In this document: positions 32,953 through 41,933 of the stretch, piece after piece | How positions within the stretch are numbered: position 1 is the stretch's first letter | Layout of the letters: each line of letters begins with the position of its first letter | Origin: Ralstonia pickettii | GTDB lineage: Bacteria; Pseudomonadota; Gammaproteobacteria; Burkholderiales; Burkholderiaceae | DNA: 64,000 nt | Direction: 5' to 3' | NCBI RefSeq assembly: GCF_016466415.2 | Contig: NZ_CP066772.2 | Coordinates: 1,300,014-1,364,013, forward strand | Translations under genes and position numbers: made by a program | The notes under the pieces: generated by a model | What the model was told of the DNA's origin: nothing | Database searches by the model: none | Seen by the model: only the letters and a program-made list of their open reading frames with translations

Positions 32953-34053
32953 TCAGAACGAGTGATGCACCCCGGTGCTGACAACGAGCTGGTTGCGCTG
33001 CGCCGCTACACCCACGCCGTTGATGGCAGCAGACTGCGCATCGCCGGACGCACGCTGATACGTGCCTTGCACATACACCTGCGTGCGCTTGGAAAACGCA
33101 TACACGTTGCCCAGGCTGAACTGGTTCCAACGGGCGCCCTCGTACTTGCTGAAGGTATAGCCCACGTTGAGCGTGTTGGCGGCGCTGTAATGCCACGCGG
33201 TACCGAGGTCGACGTTTTGCGCCCGGGCGTTGGCGCCACCGAGCGTGATGCGCGTCTGCGTATAGACCGCGTTGATCTGGAGCGGCAGGCCGCTGAACTG
33301 ATACAGCGTGCCAGCACCGAACGACTTGACCGAACTCATCGGCGTCATCACGCCGGGCACCAGTGTCGTGCCCAGTGTGTTGGTGATGCCCAGGCGCCCA
33401 GCAACATCCAGCGCGCGATCATTGGATGCGGTATAGGCCGCGGCTGCGCGGAAACCGCCATTGGTGTAGTACGCCCCGAGGCTGTAACTGCGGCTCTTCG
33501 ACGGCGAACCGGGTACCTCGCCAAAGCCGTACATGCCGCCCAGCTGCAGCCCGCCGAAGATGGGCGAGACGTAACGCACAGCGTTGTCGATCTGGAACTG
33601 GTTGGCCAGGTTGTCGAAGTTACCGGGGTGGAACAGGTAGAAGTTGGTGAGTTGGAACCCGTTGCTCAAGCGGCCGAGGTAGTCGAACATGAAGTCCGCC
33701 TGGTGGCCAAGCTGGATATTACCCAGGCGATCGTTCGTCAGGCCCACCCACGCCGTGCGGTTGAACAGCTTGCCGGCGACCACGCTGCTACCGGTGTCGC
33801 CCAGAAATCCCGACTCCAATTGGAAAATGGCCTGCGTACCGCCGCCGAGATCTTCCGAGCCGCGCAGGCCGAAGCGGTCCGGCTGCATCGTACCGGGGTC
33901 CATGCGCAAAGCCGAGCCGCTCGACGCGCCGCTCTTGAGGCTGTTGATGTAGGCCACGCCTTCATCAATGCTGCCGTACAGCGTCACGTTGCTCTGGGCC
34001 GCTGCCGTGCCCGCCAGGCTCATCGCCGCAATGGCGAACAAGGTTGTCTTCAT
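32953..34053 (-). CDS. Gram-negative porin (Omp32 type)
   Basis: 366 residues with a cleavable signal peptide (MKTTLFAIAAMSLAGTAAA, then QSNVTLYGSID). The body has the general-porin pattern of beta-proteobacteria: RFGLRGSEDLGGGTQAIFQLE in part (about 62-82), NRTAWVGL, and a C-terminal beta strand ending VGVHHSF with terminal Phe, the Bam signal. It forms a trimeric outer-membrane channel. GGAGGAAAC precedes the start. It heads a unit with the MFS gene and has the motif shared with the catabolic operon 87-102 bases upstream. Confidence 0.9.
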   Translation of the reverse strand: MKTTLFAIAAMSLAGTAAAQSNVTLYGSIDEGVAYINSLKSGASSGSALRMDPGTMQPDRFGLRGSEDLGGGTQAIFQLESGFLGDTGSSVVAGKLFNRTAWVGLTNDRLGNIQLGHQADFMFDYLGRLSNGFQLTNFYLFHPGNFDNLANQFQIDNAVRYVSPIFGGLQLGGMYGFGEVPGSPSKSRSYSLGAYYTNGGFRAAAAYTASNDRALDVAGRLGITNTLGTTLVPGVMTPMSSVKSFGAGTLYQFSGLPLQINAVYTQTRITLGGANARAQNVDLGTAWHYSAANTLNVGYTFSKYEGARWNQFSLGNVYAFSKRTQVYVQGTYQRASGDAQSAAINGVGVAAQRNQLVVSTGVHHSF

Positions 34054-34139
34054 TTGCTGTTTCCTCCACTGGACAAGGTGTCCGCCCCGCCAGTTGTTAT
34101 CGCCGTCTTGGTGGACGAGCTGGTTGTGGTACTTGCGTT

Positions 34140-34155
34140 GTTCCGTATGTGAAAC
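34140..34155 (-). promoter_or_regulatory. Candidate regulator site ahead of the porin gene
   Basis: The minus strand reads GTTTCACATACGGAAC, an imperfect palindrome (GTTTC-N6-GGAAC). It resembles GTTTCATAGGTAAAAC at 45656-45671 in front of the catabolic operon (10 of 16 positions identical, most others transitions). The IclR protein encoded at 41094-41921 is the natural candidate to bind both. Confidence 0.45.
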
Positions 34156-34180
34156 GGCGTTTAAAAGAAAAACACGGCGT

Positions 34181-34214
34181 AAAAAAAGAGGGCGCGGCTG
34201 GTCAGGCCAACGCC
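34181..34214 (-). terminator. Intrinsic terminator of the catabolic operon
   Basis: On the minus strand an imperfect GC hairpin (GGCGTTGGCCTGACCAGCCG and CGCC) is followed by CTC and seven T. It lies about 15 bases after the stop of the reductase gene and separates the operon from the porin gene. Confidence 0.6.
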
Positions 34215-34229
34215 TAAACCATCCTGCGC

Positions 34230-35180
34230 TTACAGATCAATCACCAGGCGCTTGCCTTTGCATCCGGACACGCAAACCATCATGGTTTGGTTGGATGCGC
34301 GCTCGCTCTTGGAGAGCACGCTGTCACGGTGGTCGGGTTCCCCTTCCAGCACGCGCGTTTCGCACGAACCGCATACGCCTTCCTTGCAGCTGTGTTCCAC
34401 CTCGACGCCAATCTCCAGCAGCGCGTCGAGCAGCGACTTGCCAGCCGGCACGCACAGTTCAGCGCCGTTGCGCGCGAGCTTGACCTGGTACTCACCGTCC
34501 TGCACCGACTCCACACCCGGGTCCGCGGCAAAGCGCTCGATATGGACGTTGGTGTAGCCGAGCGCTTCACATGCGGCCTCAAAAGCGCGCAGCATCGGGC
34601 CAGGGCCACAGCAATAGAAATGCGTATCGGTCGAATGCCCTGCAAGCAGCGCTTTCAGATCGGGCGGGCCGCCGGCTTCCGCGTCCAAGTGGAAGCGCAC
34701 TGCATCGCCATGCCCGGCAAGCTCATCGGCAAACGCAGCGTCGGCGCGCGAGCGGGCGCAGTACAGCATCGAGAACGCCTTGCCTTGCTCGGCCAGACGA
34801 CGCGCCATGCAGACGATGGGCGTCACGCCGATGCCGCCTGCAACCAGCACGGTGTACGGCGCGGTTTCGTCCATCTCGAAGTGATTGCGCGGGCCGCCGA
34901 TCTTCAGCGTCGAACCCACGCGCAACTGCTCGTGCACATAGCGCGAGCCGCCGCGGCTGTTGCGGTCGAGCAGCACGCCGACCACATAACGGTCACGCAC
35001 CTCCGGTGCACCGCACAGCGAATAGCTGCGCACCAGCCCGTTGCCGAGATGCAGTTCGATATGCGCGCCGGGTGCGTACTCGGGCAGCGTTTTGCCGTCG
35101 ACATCGCGCAGCTCCACGCTCACGATGCCTTGGGCTTCGTAGCGCATGGCGTGCACGCGCAGGTTGAGGGGGGGATTCAT
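34230..35180 (-). CDS. VanB/phthalate-dioxygenase-reductase-type oxidoreductase
   Basis: 316 residues in the order FMN-binding barrel (RSYSLCG, about 50-56), NAD-binding domain (GGIGVTPIVCMAR, about 115-127) and a C-terminal plant-type [2Fe-2S] ferredoxin with ligands in SCKEGVCGSC and a distant Cys in MVCVSGCK. This passes electrons from NADH through FMN and the cluster to a Rieske oxygenase, here almost certainly the one at 44176-45243. It is the last gene of the operon, 21 bases after the VOC gene. Confidence 0.93.
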   Translation of the reverse strand: MNPPLNLRVHAMRYEAQGIVSVELRDVDGKTLPEYAPGAHIELHLGNGLVRSYSLCGAPEVRDRYVVGVLLDRNSRGGSRYVHEQLRVGSTLKIGGPRNHFEMDETAPYTVLVAGGIGVTPIVCMARRLAEQGKAFSMLYCARSRADAAFADELAGHGDAVRFHLDAEAGGPPDLKALLAGHSTDTHFYCCGPGPMLRAFEAACEALGYTNVHIERFAADPGVESVQDGEYQVKLARNGAELCVPAGKSLLDALLEIGVEVEHSCKEGVCGSCETRVLEGEPDHRDSVLSKSERASNQTMMVCVSGCKGKRLVIDL

Positions 35181-35201
35181 AGCACGTCTCTCTGCAACGT
35201 T

Positions 35202-36164
35202 TCAGCGCTTTTCCGTCAGGAACTTGCCTTCCGGGCTGACGACGTTTCTCTGACGGCGGGTGTTGCCGTCAATGCCGCCATCGATGGCCCACTCGGCAAA
35301 CACGGTCGGGCCGGGCTCGAAATCGCGTGGCTGCCAGTCGGCGTCGAGCTGGTCTTCATCGGCGTAGTACTCGATCAGGCCGCCAGCCGGGTTCTTGAAG
35401 TACCAGAAGTACGCCGACGAAATCGGGTGACGACCCGGGCCTAGTTGCGTTTCCCAGCCGCAGCGCGACACATGCATGCCACCGCCGAACACTTCGTGGA
35501 TGTCGCGCACGGTGAAGGCGACGTGGTTAAGGCCGCTCTTGGCCTGCGGCGTCTGCAGCAGGAACAGGTCGTGATGGCCACCTTCCGGCTCGCAGCGCAG
35601 GAACGCTCCGCGGCCCGGGTAGTGGTCGGACGGTACAAAGCCGAGCTTGTCGATATAAAAGCGCTCCGTGGCCGCCACGTCCTTGACGAAGAAGACCACG
35701 TGGCCGACTTCGATGGGCGTGGCACGTTCGTAGATGGGGCTCGGTTGGTTGCGGCGCGGTTTGTCTGTCCACGTGTTCATGGCAGCGCATTGCACGTCGA
35801 CATCGCGCTTGGTGGTCAGTTGCACGCGCACTGCCAGGCCGTTCGGGTCGGCACAGCCGACGCGGCCGTCGGCGTGCACATAACCGGGCTGGTCAGCCAG
35901 TTTGTCGACCAGGCGATCGAGCACAGCCTGCGAATCGGTGCCCCAGATCACCTCGCGCAGCGTCGGGCCGGCTTCCATGGCGGCCGGCAGCGTGGCATCG
36001 TCGCTGCGTTTGACGCGTACGCGGCAGCCGTTGAGTGTTTCGAAGAGCAGGCCGCTGGCGTCTTCCGATTGCAAGGCGAGGCCCCAATCCAGGAAGAACT
36101 GCTTGCAGGCGGCGAGGTCGTCGGCACCGTAGACGATTTCGTCGATGCCTCGAATCGTGTTCAT
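35202..36164 (-). CDS. VOC protein resembling type I extradiol dioxygenases
   Basis: 320 residues with two vicinal-oxygen-chelate modules. The second carries a possible metal triad: His in EVGHVVFFVKD (about residue 146), His in GLNHVAFTVRD (about 207) and Glu in AGGLIEYYAD (about 255), and its AYFWYFKNPAGGLIEYY stretch follows the extradiol dioxygenase signature. It may therefore open a catecholic ring with Fe(II) and O2. The active-site acid/base residues cannot be confirmed, so an isomerase or other VOC enzyme remains possible. It is in the operon between the aldehyde dehydrogenase and the reductase genes. Confidence 0.78.
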   Translation of the reverse strand: MNTIRGIDEIVYGADDLAACKQFFLDWGLALQSEDASGLLFETLNGCRVRVKRSDDATLPAAMEAGPTLREVIWGTDSQAVLDRLVDKLADQPGYVHADGRVGCADPNGLAVRVQLTTKRDVDVQCAAMNTWTDKPRRNQPSPIYERATPIEVGHVVFFVKDVAATERFYIDKLGFVPSDHYPGRGAFLRCEPEGGHHDLFLLQTPQAKSGLNHVAFTVRDIHEVFGGGMHVSRCGWETQLGPGRHPISSAYFWYFKNPAGGLIEYYADEDQLDADWQPRDFEPGPTVFAEWAIDGGIDGNTRRQRNVVSPEGKFLTEKR

Positions 36165-36200
36165 CTTGATCTCCTGTGGTCTGGGTGTTTTGTTTCAGCT

Positions 36201-37703
36201 TCAGTTGGCGTTGGCCCAGGCCAGCGGCTGTTCATTCAAGCCCCAGTAGAGGCTCTTCTGCTCCATGTATTGCAGGATGCCGAGGCGGCCCTTCTCGCGG
36301 CCGAGGCCGCTGTCGCGCCAGCCGCCAAAAGGCGTCGAGATCGAGAACTGCTTGTATGTGTTGATCCACACGTTGCCGGCCTGCACCGCGCGGCCGATGC
36401 GCCATGCGCGCTTGTAGTCGCGCGTCCAGATGCCGGCGGCCAATGCGTAGACGCTGTCGTTGGCTTGTTCGATCAATTCGTCTTCATCGTCGAACGGCAT
36501 GGCGACGAGCACCGGGCCGAAGATTTCTTCCTGGCAAATGCGCGCGCTGTTGGTGAGCCCTTCGATGATGGTCGGCGTGTAGAAGTAACCCGACTCACAG
36601 CCCGCGATTGCTGGGCGCAAGCCGCCCGTGCGCAGGTGGCCGCCCTCTCCCACGCCCATCGCAACGTACGACTCGACGGTCTCGCGGTGACGATCGGTGA
36701 TCAGCGGGCCCATCTGCGTCGATTCATCGGCCGGATTGCCGACACGCAGGCGTGCCGCGGCAGCGGCCAGACGATCCATGAACGGCTCGTAGAGCGAGCG
36801 CGCCACAAACAGGCGCGAACCTGCGATGCACGATTCGCCCGATGAACTGAAGATGCCGTACAGCACGCCATTCACGGCGTGGTCGAGGTCGGCATCTTCA
36901 AACACCATCGTCGGCGATTTACCGCCGAGTTCGAGCGACACCGGCATCATCTTGTCGGCCGCAATGTGCGCGATATGGCGGCCCGTGTTCGTGCCTCCCG
37001 TGAACGACACGCGACGCACCAGCGGATGCTTGGTGATCGCATCGCCAATCACGGAGCCCTTGCCCGGCAGCACGCTGATCATGCCCTTCGGCACGCCCGC
37101 CTCTTCACAGATGGCGGCAAGTTCCAGTGCCATCAGCGGCGTGACTTCCGCAGGCTTGACGACGACGGCGTTGCCCGCGGCCAGCGCGGGCGCCATCTTT
37201 TGCGCTTCGCTGGCAATCGGCGAATTCCACGGCGTGATGGCGGCCACCACGCCCATGGGTTCATGCACGCTCATCGTCAGGCAATCGCCACGCATGGGCG
37301 TGAGCGACTCTTCCAGCGTCTCGCATGCGGCGCCGAAGAACTGGAACGTGGCAGCAGCGCTCGCCACCAGCGCGCGCGTCTCGTTGATCGGCTTGCCGTT
37401 ATCCAGCCGCTGGCGCTGCGCCAGTGCTTCACTGCGCGAGCGGATCAGCTCAGCTACGCGGTACAGAACGGCCGCGCGCTCGTGCGGCTTGCGCTGCGCC
37501 CAACCGCTGGACAGGAAGGCGCGGTAGGCGCCCGCCACGGCTTCTTCCACATCAGCGACGCTGGCGGCATTGAGTTCTGCAACGACTTCCCCGGTGGCGG
37601 GGTAGCGCGTGACATAGCGCTCACCCGTGCCGAGGCGCCATTCGCCGGCGATGCAGATGGGCAACACGGACGTTGCGGTTGCGTTCGGGTTGGAAACAGT
37701 CAT
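36201..37703 (-). CDS. NAD(P)-dependent aldehyde dehydrogenase
   Basis: 500 residues from the ATG at 37703. Active-site residues are present: Glu258 in SLELGGKSP and Cys292 in SSGESCIAG; the cofactor region PWNSPI (158-163) and KPAE (183-186) is normal. It oxidises an aldehyde to an acid. In this operon it follows a ThDP-dependent enzyme that could produce the aldehyde by decarboxylation. A frame extending to 37757 overlaps nothing essential but lacks a ribosome binding site. Confidence 0.92.
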   Translation of the reverse strand: MTVSNPNATATSVLPICIAGEWRLGTGERYVTRYPATGEVVAELNAASVADVEEAVAGAYRAFLSSGWAQRKPHERAAVLYRVAELIRSRSEALAQRQRLDNGKPINETRALVASAAATFQFFGAACETLEESLTPMRGDCLTMSVHEPMGVVAAITPWNSPIASEAQKMAPALAAGNAVVVKPAEVTPLMALELAAICEEAGVPKGMISVLPGKGSVIGDAITKHPLVRRVSFTGGTNTGRHIAHIAADKMMPVSLELGGKSPTMVFEDADLDHAVNGVLYGIFSSSGESCIAGSRLFVARSLYEPFMDRLAAAAARLRVGNPADESTQMGPLITDRHRETVESYVAMGVGEGGHLRTGGLRPAIAGCESGYFYTPTIIEGLTNSARICQEEIFGPVLVAMPFDDEDELIEQANDSVYALAAGIWTRDYKRAWRIGRAVQAGNVWINTYKQFSISTPFGGWRDSGLGREKGRLGILQYMEQKSLYWGLNEQPLAWANAN

Positions 37704-37719
37704 GGCGCAATGGCCTCGC

Positions 37720-38523
37720 TTAAATCGAAACGGCGTGCGCGCGGTTGCCCAGCGCACGCACCACGCTGAACACCGTCAGCGCAGAAGTCTTGGGATTGGC
37801 CGCCAGCGGCTTGCCGCGCATCGTCAGCTCGAAGCCGCCAAAGGCACCCCGCGCTTCGACGTGATGGATGTTCTCATCCACCGTTGGATCGGCCAGCAGC
37901 TTGACGTGCGTGTGCTCAAGACCGAGGCCCGCCAATGACAGCGTGGCCGCCACGTTGGCGTTTTTCGGGAACAGACGCGCGGCTTCACGGGCGTTGCCTT
38001 CGAAGATCACGGTCGGCTCGCGCAGCGCATCGAGGTCGAACTGCTGCTCGGCCGGCGTGTCCTTCCAGGCGCGCGGCGGCTTGCGGCCGGTGTAAACCAC
38101 GGCGTCCAACCCGCCGACGCGCGCAGCAGCCAGTGCGTCGATGGCGCCGATGGCGCCCGACAACAGCTGCACCCGCGCGTTGCCACGGCGGGCCGCAGCT
38201 TCCAGCCGTTCAGCCACGCCGGGTTCAGACAACGCACCCACCGATACGACCAGGCAGTCGATGCCCTGCTCCAACGCCGGCAACACATGCTCTTCAAGCG
38301 CATCATGGCCAGCGCATTCGACCAGCAGATCAGGATGCGCGTCGGCCGACAGATGCGTCGTGACACGCGCATTCGGTGCGAACGGGGCGATGGCCTCGCG
38401 CGCCTTGTCCATCGCGTGCTCGGGCACGATCACGGCGTCAAAGCACACATCCGGATCGCTCTTGAGCAGTTCCAGTACGCCCTGCCCGATCGCTCCGCAC
38501 CCGACCATCGATACATGCAGCAT
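37720..38523 (-). CDS. nadX: L-aspartate dehydrogenase-like protein
   Basis: 267 residues from the ATG at 38523, preceded by AAGGAG. A Rossmann motif VGCGAIGQG is at 7-15. The C-terminal DUF108 domain is shown by PKNANVAATLSLAGLG, then LADPTVDENIHHVEARGAFG and a KTSALTVFSVVRAL end. Family members interconvert L-aspartate and oxaloacetate (or iminoaspartate) with NAD(P). No nadA or nadC is nearby, and the gene sits in a catabolic operon, so it may act on another amino or imino acid here. The symbol reflects the family only. Confidence 0.85.
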   Translation of the reverse strand: MLHVSMVGCGAIGQGVLELLKSDPDVCFDAVIVPEHAMDKAREAIAPFAPNARVTTHLSADAHPDLLVECAGHDALEEHVLPALEQGIDCLVVSVGALSEPGVAERLEAAARRGNARVQLLSGAIGAIDALAAARVGGLDAVVYTGRKPPRAWKDTPAEQQFDLDALREPTVIFEGNAREAARLFPKNANVAATLSLAGLGLEHTHVKLLADPTVDENIHHVEARGAFGGFELTMRGKPLAANPKTSALTVFSVVRALGNRAHAVSI

Positions 38524-38555
38524 GTCCGGCTCCTTCAATTGGCTCGGTTGCAGGT

Positions 38556-40295
38556 TCACGCCACCACCGTCGTGCCGTCCGTGGCGCATGCAGCAGCGCG
38601 CTCGCCCCGGCCGTCCTTGGCCTGCTGGTTGACCGGCGGGCCTGCGAAGATCGTCTTGAAGCTGCCGATGGAGAGCATGTCGATTTCCATCAGGAACGGG
38701 CCCTCGCCGCTGGCGGCTTCCTTCAATGCGCTGCCCACGTCGGCCAGATCCGACACGCGGCGATGACGCAGCTGCAGCGACTGGGCGAGCGCCGCGTAGT
38801 CCGGCGTGTGCAGATCCACGTAATGGCGGCGGCCGCCGTACTGCGCGTCCTGAATGTTCTTGATGACGCCGTAGCCCTTGTCGTTCATCAGCACGATGAC
38901 GAGATTGGCGCGCTCCTGCACCGCAGTTGCCAATTCACCGAGATTCAGGATGAAGCCGCCATCGCCGGCCAGGCAGAACGTCGTTTTGCCGGAACCCGTG
39001 GCCGCCGCGCCGATGGCCGCGCCAATGCCCATTGCCAAGCCTTGGCCGATGCCGCCGCCCAGCGCATGTACGCCGGCGCGCGAGTCAAAGATGCGGAGCT
39101 GACGATTGCCCCAGGTGCTGTTCGACACGGTCACGTCGCGCACCCAGTTGAACTCGCGCCCCACGGCGGCTTGCAGTGCCTCCACCAGCTTGGCGTACGG
39201 ACCGAGGCCGTCGATCAGCCCGCCTACGGCCGCCTCGTGTGCCGCCCGCAGGTCTGCCGCGAATGTCGCGTCGATCTGCATCTTCTTTTCCAGCCGGTCG
39301 GCCAGACCATCCAGCGCAAGCGCCGAATCGCCGCACACGAAGTAGTCGCTGGCGTAGCAACGGCCTTCTGCCGATGCATCCGCATCGATGCGGTACAGCG
39401 GGCGCGGCAGCTTCAGTTCGTACTTGAGCGTTTCATTGCCGCGCAGGCGCGAGCCGACCACGACCATCGCGTCGCACGTCTGGTAGAACGCTTCGACCGG
39501 CTTGTGCAGGTTGAATGCGCCCAGCGAGCGCGGGTCATCTTCCGGCACGATGCCGCGGCCCTGCGTGCTGGTGACCACGCCAAAGCCAAGGTCCATCAGG
39601 CGCTTGACCTGCTTCGCGGCGTGGCGGGCACCACCGCCCAGCCACAGCATCGGACGGCGCGCGTGCGACAGGCGCTCAGCCAGTTCGTCCAGCGCGTGGG
39701 CAGACGGCACATGCTGCGGCACCAGCAGCGGGCGCAGGTCATCCGGCATGGGGATCAGCGCGGCCTGGATGTCGATGGGAATCTCCACGCTCACCGGGCC
39801 GGCCGGAGCGGTCAGCGCGGTCTGCACGGCCAGCTTCATCGTGCTGATCGCCGTGTCCGCACTGCGCACGCGGAAGGCAGCCTTGGAGACGGCCTTGAGC
39901 ATCGTGAGCTGGTCCGGCGCTTCGTGGATGTACGCAAGGCTCTGGTCCAGATACGGCGTTTCGATCTGGCCCGTGATGTGCAGCAGCGGCGTACCGGCGG
40001 TGAGGGCTTCAACCATGGCGCCCGCCGCATTCCCGGCAGCGGTGCCGGTGCTGGTCAGACAGACACCGAGGCCGCCTGTGGTCCGGGCATAAGCGTCGGC
40101 CATGTTCGCGCCGCCGGCTTCACCGCGCGCCATGACGAAGCGAATCTTGCCGCGCTCGCCCATCGCATCGAGGATGGGCATGTTGTGGATCGAGATGACA
40201 CCGAAAGCGGCCTTGACCTCGCAGGCCTCCAGGAAGGCTGCAATTGCGTGGCCCACCGTGACCAGCTGTTGTTCCTGTTGTTGTCTGTTAAGCAT
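38556..40295 (-). CDS. ThDP-dependent enzyme, acetolactate synthase / decarboxylase-like
   Basis: 579 residues from the ATG at 40295, with GGAGGAC upstream. The activating Glu59 lies in RGEAGGANMADAYAR; the ThDP-Mg motif begins GDGGF at 444 and reaches LMND at about 471. The middle FAD-like domain is present but its cofactor use cannot be judged. It is related to large-subunit acetolactate synthases and benzoylformate decarboxylases. With no regulatory subunit gene and in this operon, a 2-oxo acid decarboxylase role fits best. The start overlaps the SDR gene by 8 bases. Confidence 0.87.
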   Translation of the reverse strand: MLNRQQQEQQLVTVGHAIAAFLEACEVKAAFGVISIHNMPILDAMGERGKIRFVMARGEAGGANMADAYARTTGGLGVCLTSTGTAAGNAAGAMVEALTAGTPLLHITGQIETPYLDQSLAYIHEAPDQLTMLKAVSKAAFRVRSADTAISTMKLAVQTALTAPAGPVSVEIPIDIQAALIPMPDDLRPLLVPQHVPSAHALDELAERLSHARRPMLWLGGGARHAAKQVKRLMDLGFGVVTSTQGRGIVPEDDPRSLGAFNLHKPVEAFYQTCDAMVVVGSRLRGNETLKYELKLPRPLYRIDADASAEGRCYASDYFVCGDSALALDGLADRLEKKMQIDATFAADLRAAHEAAVGGLIDGLGPYAKLVEALQAAVGREFNWVRDVTVSNSTWGNRQLRIFDSRAGVHALGGGIGQGLAMGIGAAIGAAATGSGKTTFCLAGDGGFILNLGELATAVQERANLVIVLMNDKGYGVIKNIQDAQYGGRRHYVDLHTPDYAALAQSLQLRHRRVSDLADVGSALKEAASGEGPFLMEIDMLSIGSFKTIFAGPPVNQQAKDGRGERAAACATDGTTVVA

Positions 40296-41097
40296 GACGG
40301 GAGTGTCCTCCGGAAATATCGATGTGGCTGCCCGTGGTGTACGAAGACAACGGCGAGGCAAGGAACAGAATGGCGCGGGCTGCTTCTTCGGGCAGGCCCA
40401 GGCGCCCAAGGGGAATATGTTTCTGCGCGGCCAGGCGGCGCGTCCAAGCGGCCCAGTCGAGATGGCGGTCTTCTTCAGGTCGTGCCTCGAAGCGGCGGCG
40501 CCATTGACCGGACTCCACCAGGCCGATCAGGATGCCGTTGACGCGCACGCCCTTCGGTGCAAATTCGGTCGCCATCGAACGCACGAGATTGAGCACACCC
40601 GCACGCGCGGCAGAGGTGGCCACCATGTGCGGCTCGGGCTGCTGCGCGAGCAGCGAATTCACGCAGACGATCGCGCCGTGCGCCGAGCGCTCGAGTTGCG
40701 GCATGAAAGCGCGCGTGGGATGGATCACGGAGAAGAACTTGAGATGCAGCTCCTGCGTCCACGCGGCATCGTCGGTATCGGCAAACGTCGAGACACGGCC
40801 TTGGCCCGCGTTGTTGACCAGCATGTCGACGGGGCCCACGGCTTGCTCCACGGCGTCGGCAAACGCTGCCATCTGCGCGGCGTCGAGCACGTCGCACGTT
40901 GCAGCAGAGAGCCGGGCGTTGGGGAAACGGCTACGCAGACCTTGTTCGGCTTGGGCGAGGCGTTCGGCATTGCGGCCGCACAGCGCCACGGCGGCGCCAG
41001 CCTCCAGCAGCAGTTCAACGGTGGCCAGGCCGATGCCGGAGGAGCCGCCCGTCACGACGGCGGTCTTGCCAGTCAGGTCGATCATCGGCATGGTCAT
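40288..41097 (-). CDS. SDR-family protein lacking the catalytic Tyr/Lys pair
   Basis: 269 residues from ATG 41097, overlapping the IclR stop by 4 bases (ATGA). The Rossmann motif TGGSSGIG (about 15-22) and the NNAGQG stretch (about 97-102) are normal. At the catalytic position, where SDRs have Y-x3-K, this protein reads HMVATSAARAGVLNL: Thr in place of Tyr and Arg in place of Lys. Ser of the triad may remain in CVNSLLAQQ. It may bind NAD(P) without standard dehydrogenase activity, or use other residues. Ends in the normal SHIDISGGHSRHA. Confidence 0.85.
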   Translation of the reverse strand: MTMPMIDLTGKTAVVTGGSSGIGLATVELLLEAGAAVALCGRNAERLAQAEQGLRSRFPNARLSAATCDVLDAAQMAAFADAVEQAVGPVDMLVNNAGQGRVSTFADTDDAAWTQELHLKFFSVIHPTRAFMPQLERSAHGAIVCVNSLLAQQPEPHMVATSAARAGVLNLVRSMATEFAPKGVRVNGILIGLVESGQWRRRFEARPEEDRHLDWAAWTRRLAAQKHIPLGRLGLPEEAARAILFLASPLSSYTTGSHIDISGGHSRHA

Positions 41098-41921
41098 TCG
41101 CGGAACAGGTTGACGACCTTGCCGCTGGCGGGGCGGTAGTCCAGCAAGTAAGACAGCTCGCCGGCAGCAGCGCGCACCTTGTCGATCATCAGATCGAGCT
41201 GAGCTGCCTCGATGCGCGGCGACGGAATCGTCGTACCGAGCGCGGCCACCACCTTGCCGGCGCGGTCGAGCACTGGCGCAGCAATCGTCGAGATGTTGGC
41301 TTCGAAGAAGCCTTCCTGCAGCACGTAGCCGTGTTCGCGGTCGCGCTGGACCATCACGAACAGTTCTTCCACCGTGCGCGGCGTGTTGGCGGAGAACACC
41401 TCCAGCTGCGGCTCCGGATAGAGCTGGCGCAATTCCGCCAGCGACAGGTCTGCCAGCAGCACACGGCCCAGCACCGTGGCGTGTGCCGGCAGGCGCGTGC
41501 CGACATTCACCGAACTGGTGAACGGCGTGGGCGCGACGGATTTCGCCACGTAGACGATCGAGCGGCCATCGCGCACGACGAGGTTGCATGGGTAATGAAT
41601 GTCGTCGCGCAGGCGATCGAGCAGCGGACGGCCCAGCTCGGTCAATTCCAGCGACGCGAGATATTCAAAGCCCAGGCGCAGCACCGCCATGCCGAGGCGA
41701 AAATCGCGGCCGCCGTCAACGCGTTCGATGAAGCCCATCACTTCGAGTGTGGTCAGCAGGCGGAACACCGTGGAGCGCGGCACCTTCAGGCGGCGCGCCA
41801 GTTCAGGTGCAGACAGGACACGGTCTTTGTGGCTGAACTCGCACAGCAGGCGCAGGCCGCGTTCGAGCCCCGGCACGATGTACTTTTCCTGCACGTCTTC
41901 TGGGATGAGGTCGTTGCTCAT
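41094..41921 (-). CDS. IclR-family regulator of the catabolic operon
   Basis: 275 residues. The N-terminal winged HTH (SAPELARRLKVPRSTVFRLL, about 37-56) is followed by the IclR effector domain (LGRPLLDRLRDDIHYPCNLV through GRVLLADLSLAELRQL). It is encoded inside the operon, 12 bases after the hydrolase gene and coupled to the SDR gene. IclR regulators of aromatic catabolism may activate or repress with a pathway metabolite as ligand. Confidence 0.92.
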   Translation of the reverse strand: MSNDLIPEDVQEKYIVPGLERGLRLLCEFSHKDRVLSAPELARRLKVPRSTVFRLLTTLEVMGFIERVDGGRDFRLGMAVLRLGFEYLASLELTELGRPLLDRLRDDIHYPCNLVVRDGRSIVYVAKSVAPTPFTSSVNVGTRLPAHATVLGRVLLADLSLAELRQLYPEPQLEVFSANTPRTVEELFVMVQRDREHGYVLQEGFFEANISTIAAPVLDRAGKVVAALGTTIPSPRIEAAQLDLMIDKVRAAAGELSYLLDYRPASGKVVNLFRE

Positions 41922-41933
41922 ACGTCTTGGCGC

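Noticed and set aside
31490..32965. 491-codon plus-strand frame across the MFS gene
   Set aside because: Antisense shadow of a membrane protein, shown by the His/Gln/Arg-rich composition.
38763..40541. 592-codon plus-strand frame across the ThDP enzyme gene
   Set aside because: Antisense shadow; it crosses the SDR/ThDP gene junction and has shadow composition.
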